This document shows positions 60,773 through 64,000 of a stretch of 64,000 nt of DNA, piece after piece. The translations under genes and the position numbers were made by a program. The stretch is from Paraburkholderia susongensis (GTDB taxonomy: Bacteria; Pseudomonadota; Gammaproteobacteria; Burkholderiales; Burkholderiaceae), in the NCBI RefSeq assembly GCF_900177725.1, contig NZ_FXAT01000003.1:620001-684000 (forward strand), written 5' to 3'. The notes under the pieces are model-generated. The model was not told the DNA's origin, did no database searches, and saw only the letters and a program-made list of their open reading frames with translations. Position 1 is the stretch's first letter. Every line of letters starts with the position of its first letter.

Positions 60773-61203
60773 CTCATGCTTTCCACGGCTGGCTGCGCGG
60801 TCATCCGCGCGACCTCCGGGGCAATCCCGATCCATGCTTCTTCGAGCGTCGCGAGCAAACCGTCGACTTCCACGAGCATCGTCTCGCTCTGTTTGATATT
60901 GGCTTCGAACAGCCGGCGCGTCATGTAGCTGTACAACGCGTTCAGCCGCCCTGCGATCTCGCCGCCCACCTCGAGGTTGAGCGACTGCTGCAGCCCGCTT
61001 TCGATGATCCTGATCGCCTTGCTGACCGCCTTCCCGCGCTCAGGCACATTGCCCTGCTGCAAATGCATGCGCGCTTGTGCGATGGCCTGTCTTGCGCCCT
61101 GGTACAACAACACGATGAGGCGATGCGGACTTGCGCCCATCACGGCTGTCTCGACACCGACGCGCGCATACGCGCTGGCTCCAGCGTGTCCCTGGGAAAA
61201 CAT
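60769..61203 (-). CDS. fliS: Flagellin export chaperone FliS
   Basis: FliS (144 aa) keeps flagellin unfolded before export. The family signature MFSQGHAGASAYARVGVETA is followed by VMGASPHRLIVLLYQGARQA, and the middle has ERGKAVSKAIRIIESGLQQS and EIAGRLNALYSYMTRRLFEA. The start at 61203 has AAGGAGAAG. It precedes fliT and comes after fliE on the minus strand, separated by about 210 bases. Confidence 0.96.
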   Translation of the reverse strand: MFSQGHAGASAYARVGVETAVMGASPHRLIVLLYQGARQAIAQARMHLQQGNVPERGKAVSKAIRIIESGLQQSLNLEVGGEIAGRLNALYSYMTRRLFEANIKQSETMLVEVDGLLATLEEAWIGIAPEVARMTAQPAVESMR

Positions 61204-61413
61204 CGGCGCTTCTCCTTGATACTGACTGCGATTGGGTCGTGGCATGGTCGGTGCGGCGCGTCGCCGCGCCCGCACTGGCCTGTACCCTTGTTATCGGATA
61301 CACGGCGGCAAAGCTTTAGACCCATATAAGGAGTATCGAAGGCGCAACATCGCTCAGCCGGCGCTCGCGCCGGCACGGCATCGGTGTCTTCGCGCGGGGC
61401 CGCGCTGCCCCGC

Positions 61414-61749
61414 TCAGATCGACATCTGCGCGATGTCGTTGTAGGCGGCGACGAGCTTGTTGCGCACCTGCAGGCCGAACTGGAAGCCGACGTTGGCTTT
61501 CTGCATGTCGACCATCACGTCGTTGAGCGAGACGTTCGGCGAACCGAGCTCGAACGCTTGCGATTCGCTGATCGCGGTCTGCTGGTCGGTGCTGATCTTG
61601 TCGAGCGAGGCCTTCAGCGCCGTCGCGAAACTCGTGGGCGTCGCCGCGCCGGACTGTTCCGCCGCCGGGCTCGCGCCGCCGGCCGCCTGCGCCGCCATCG
61701 CCTGCATCTGTTGCAGCGCTGACGAAAGCGCATTCACGGGCATGGTCAT
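61414..61749 (-). CDS. fliE: Hook-basal body complex protein FliE
   Basis: FliE (111 aa) links the MS ring to the rod. The C-terminal part matches the family well: [40 protein letters not shown] and [18 protein letters not shown]. An Ala/Gln-rich N-terminus is usual. Start 61749 ([14 protein letters not shown]) has GGAG before it; the second ATG at 61743 is an alternative. Divergent from fliF, so the 238-base gap 61750-61987 should hold both promoters. Confidence 0.96.
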   Translation of the reverse strand: MTMPVNALSSALQQMQAMAAQAAGGASPAAEQSGAATPTSFATALKASLDKISTDQQTAISESQAFELGSPNVSLNDVMVDMQKANVGFQFGLQVRNKLVAAYNDIAQMSI

Positions 61750-61987
61750 GTTTTCTCCGTTAAAGGTTCGACCGGCTTGCCGGAAGGCGCACCGTTCTGA
61801 GTGAAAGCATAGCAACGCGGCTTTCGGGAAAGTCCCGAAACTAGGGGGGAAACCCGGCTCTATTCAAGCAATCGGGTTGAGCGGCGCTGCGGATAATTTC
61901 AAGGGTGAAAGTGTCTGTCCGTCCGCCCGTCGAGCCCCGGCGCAGCAGCGCGACAGAACGCAAAGGCATCCCGGAGATACCCGACGC

Positions 61988-63781
61988 ATGGATTCGTCAG
62001 CCAACTCTTTGATTAACCCCGACGCCCGCATGGGGCTGGCCGGCGCGCAGCCCGCCGCCGGCCAGCCCGCCAACGGCCAGGCCGGTGGCGCAGACCTGGG
62101 CGGGCTCGGCGGCCTGGGTGGCATGGGCGGCAACTTCTCGCAGCGTCTGTCGGGGCTCGCACAGATGCGCGGCAACCCGCGCGCGCCGCTCGTGTTCGCG
62201 GTCGCGCTGCTGGTGGCGATCGTCGCGGGCCTGTTCCTGTGGTCGCGCGCGCCGGACTACAAGGTGCTCTACAGCAATCTGTCCGACCGCGACGGCGGCT
62301 CGATCATCGCCGCGCTCCAGCAGGCCAACATTCCGTACAAGCTCTCCGAGAGCGGCAGCGCGATCCTCGTGCCGGCCGAGCAGGTGCACGAGATGCGCCT
62401 GCGCCTCGCCTCGCAGGGTCTGCCGAAAAGCGGCTCGGTCGGCTTCGAGCTGATGGACAACCAGAAATTCGGCATCAGCCAGTTCGACGAGCAGATCAAC
62501 TATCAGCGCGCGCTCGAAGGCGAACTGCAACGCACGATCGAGTCGATTTCGACCGTGAAGTCGGCGCGCGTGCATCTGGCGATTCCGAAGCCGACCGTGT
62601 TCGTGCGCGACAAGGAAGCGCCGTCGGCGTCGGTGCTCGTTCAGCTGTATCCGGGCCGCGTGCTCGATGAAGGCCAGGTCGTCGCGATCACGCACATGGT
62701 GGCCTCGGCCGTGCCGGAAATGCCGGTGCGCGGCGTGACGATCCTCGACCAGGACGGCAACCTGCTCACCCAGCCGGCCAACGGCAGCGGCCTCGACGCG
62801 ACGCAACTGAAGTTTCGCCAGCAGATCGAGCGCAACACGCAGCAGCGCATCGACGCGATCCTCGCGCCGCTCTTCGGCGCCGGCAACGCGCACTCGCAGG
62901 TGAGCGCCGACATCGACTTCTCGCACAGCGAGCAGACTTCGGAAAACTACGGCCCGAACAGCAATCCGGCGCAGGCGTCGATCCGCAGCCAGCAATCGAG
63001 CAGCGCCACCGAAACGTCGCAAGGCGGCGCCTCGGGCGTGCCGGGCGCGCTGTCGAACCAGCCGCCGCAACCGGCGTCCGCGCCGATCGTGGCCGGCAAT
63101 GGCGCAAGCGGCGTCAGCGCGACGCCGGTCAGCGACCACAAGGATTCGACCACCAACTACGAACTCGACAAGACCGTGCGCCACATCGACCGGCCGATGG
63201 GCGGCATCCGCCGGCTCTCGGTCGCGGTGGTCGTCAATTACATGAAGGTGGCCGACGCGGCGGGCCACGTGACGATGCAGCCGGTCAGCGCCGACAAGCT
63301 CGCGCAGATCACCCAGCTCGTGAAGGACGCAATGGGCTTCGACGCCTCGCGCGGCGACTCGGTCAACGTGGTCAACAGCGCGTTCACGACCGAGGTCGAT
63401 CCGAACGCCAACCTGCCGTGGTGGCGCACGCCGGACATGCTCGCGCTCTACAAGCAGATCGCGACCTACCTCGGGATCGGCGCGGTCGCACTGTTCCTTT
63501 ACTTCGTGATGGTCAAGCCCGCGCTGCGCCGCGCGTTTCCGCCGCCGCGCGAGCCGGTCGCGGCGCTCGCGTCGCCCGACGAGCCGGTGCTGCTCGACGG
63601 CATCCCGGCCGCCGAGCGCGAAGGCGCCGTCGTTTCGATCGAAACCGACGCCGAGACGCTCGCGCTCGAAAACGCGAAGCACAAATATGAGCGGAACCTG
63701 GAGTTCGCACGCAACATCGCGCGCCAGGATCCGAGGATCGTCGCAACCGTCGTGAAAAACTGGGTGTCCGATGAGCGCTGA
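61988..63781 (+). CDS. fliF: Flagellar MS-ring protein FliF
   Basis: FliF (597 aa) forms the MS ring in the inner membrane. Transmembrane helices lie at about 66-87 (PLVFAVALLVAIVAGLFLWS) and 492-512 (IGAVALFLYFVMV). The periplasmic part has APDYKVLYSNLSDRDGGSII and the conserved ILDQDGNLL and VNVVNSAF regions. The C-terminal FliG-binding tail ends RNIARQDPRIVATVVKNWVS. ATG 61988 is preferred because GGAG lies before it; the upstream frame is not FliF-like. It overlaps fliG by 11 bases. Confidence 0.97.
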   Translation: MDSSANSLINPDARMGLAGAQPAAGQPANGQAGGADLGGLGGLGGMGGNFSQRLSGLAQMRGNPRAPLVFAVALLVAIVAGLFLWSRAPDYKVLYSNLSDRDGGSIIAALQQANIPYKLSESGSAILVPAEQVHEMRLRLASQGLPKSGSVGFELMDNQKFGISQFDEQINYQRALEGELQRTIESISTVKSARVHLAIPKPTVFVRDKEAPSASVLVQLYPGRVLDEGQVVAITHMVASAVPEMPVRGVTILDQDGNLLTQPANGSGLDATQLKFRQQIERNTQQRIDAILAPLFGAGNAHSQVSADIDFSHSEQTSENYGPNSNPAQASIRSQQSSSATETSQGGASGVPGALSNQPPQPASAPIVAGNGASGVSATPVSDHKDSTTNYELDKTVRHIDRPMGGIRRLSVAVVVNYMKVADAAGHVTMQPVSADKLAQITQLVKDAMGFDASRGDSVNVVNSAFTTEVDPNANLPWWRTPDMLALYKQIATYLGIGAVALFLYFVMVKPALRRAFPPPREPVAALASPDEPVLLDGIPAAEREGAVVSIETDAETLALENAKHKYERNLEFARNIARQDPRIVATVVKNWVSDER

Positions 63782-64000
63782 AGGCGTAATGAAGAGCGCG
63801 CTGCTGCTGATGTCGATCGGCGAGGAAGAAGCCGCGCAGGTGTTCAAGTTCCTGGGCCCGCGCGAAGTCCAGAAGATCGGCGTCGCGATGGCCGCGCTCA
63901 AGAACGTGACCCGCGAACAGGTCGACGAAGTGCTGCAGGAGTTCGTGCGCGAAGCGGAGCAGCACACCGGCATGTCGCTCGATTCGAACGAGTACATCCG
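63771..64000 (+). CDS. fliG: Flagellar motor switch protein FliG, N-terminal part (truncated)
   Basis: The first 76 codons of fliG are in the window: MSAEGVMKSALLLMSIGEEE, FLGPREVQKIGVAMAALKNV and VLQEFVREAEQHTGMSLDS. FliG is the rotor component that meets MotA. Only the FliF-binding N-terminal domain can be seen; the middle and torque domains lie beyond the edge. The start overlaps the fliF stop, so they are coupled. Confidence 0.96.
   Translation, partial: MSAEGVMKSALLLMSIGEEEAAQVFKFLGPREVQKIGVAMAALKNVTREQVDEVLQEFVREAEQHTGMSLDSNEYI

Noticed and set aside
1..64000. CRISPR arrays, tRNA or rRNA genes
   Set aside because: No regularly spaced repeats and no tRNA-like or rRNA sequence were seen on reading; the tandem repeats found are short heptamers and 14-mers without spacers.

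Overview
The window is about 64 kb of a high-GC beta-proteobacterial chromosome. The flagellar and chemotaxis gene order, the H-NS-type protein with a BpH3-like layout, the DUF2844/DUF3443 pair and the strong GC codon bias suggest Burkholderiaceae, most likely Paraburkholderia or a close relative. This assignment comes from gene content only.

Layout. Bases 1-2351 hold the end of a flagellin gene with a terminator, fliD and a fliT-like gene. Bases 2589-12036 are housekeeping or accessory genes: aldo/keto reductase, rpsU, an unknown 141-aa protein, tag, a BadF/GlcNAc-kinase-like ATPase, a HAD phosphatase, two exported proteins, aqpZ, an H-NS-like protein and a GT4 glycosyltransferase. Bases 12591-24578 form the flagellar master-regulator and chemotaxis cluster: flhD, a remnant of flhC, motA, motB, a cheY-like gene, cheA, cheW, an MCP, cheR, cheD, cheB, cheY and cheZ. 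An exported DUF2844/DUF3443 pair follows. Bases 27089-34284 hold flhB, flhA, flhF, flhG and fliA. Then come flgN, flgM and flgA (minus strand), flgB-flgJ (plus), ycgR under a clear sigma-28 promoter, flgK and flgL.

Bases 49822-53018 are a compositionally different island between flgL and fliR. It carries a GFA-family protein, a decayed ORF and a three-gene minus-strand operon: a small protein with a C-terminal domain like those on T6SS VgrG/PAAR proteins, an Asp-zincin (M35-type) metallopeptidase and an OmpA-like exported protein. Flagellar genes then resume on the minus strand: fliL-M-N-O-P-Q-R, preceded by a 172-bp near-perfect inverted-repeat element, then fliE-fliS-fliT-fliK and a short FlhB-C-terminal paralogue. 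The window ends with fliF and the start of fliG on the plus strand.

Together the genes encode nearly a whole flagellum: MS ring, export gate, rod, hook, filament caps, stator, chaperones, the sigma-28/anti-sigma switch and a full adaptation chemotaxis pathway with CheZ. The most striking observation is that flhC is reduced to about 26 recognisable codons with a stop, although its partner flhD and all downstream structural genes look intact. The other main points are the putative effector island, the large inverted repeat, a FlhG lacking both P-loop lysines, and two sigma-28 promoters that can be read directly in the sequence.
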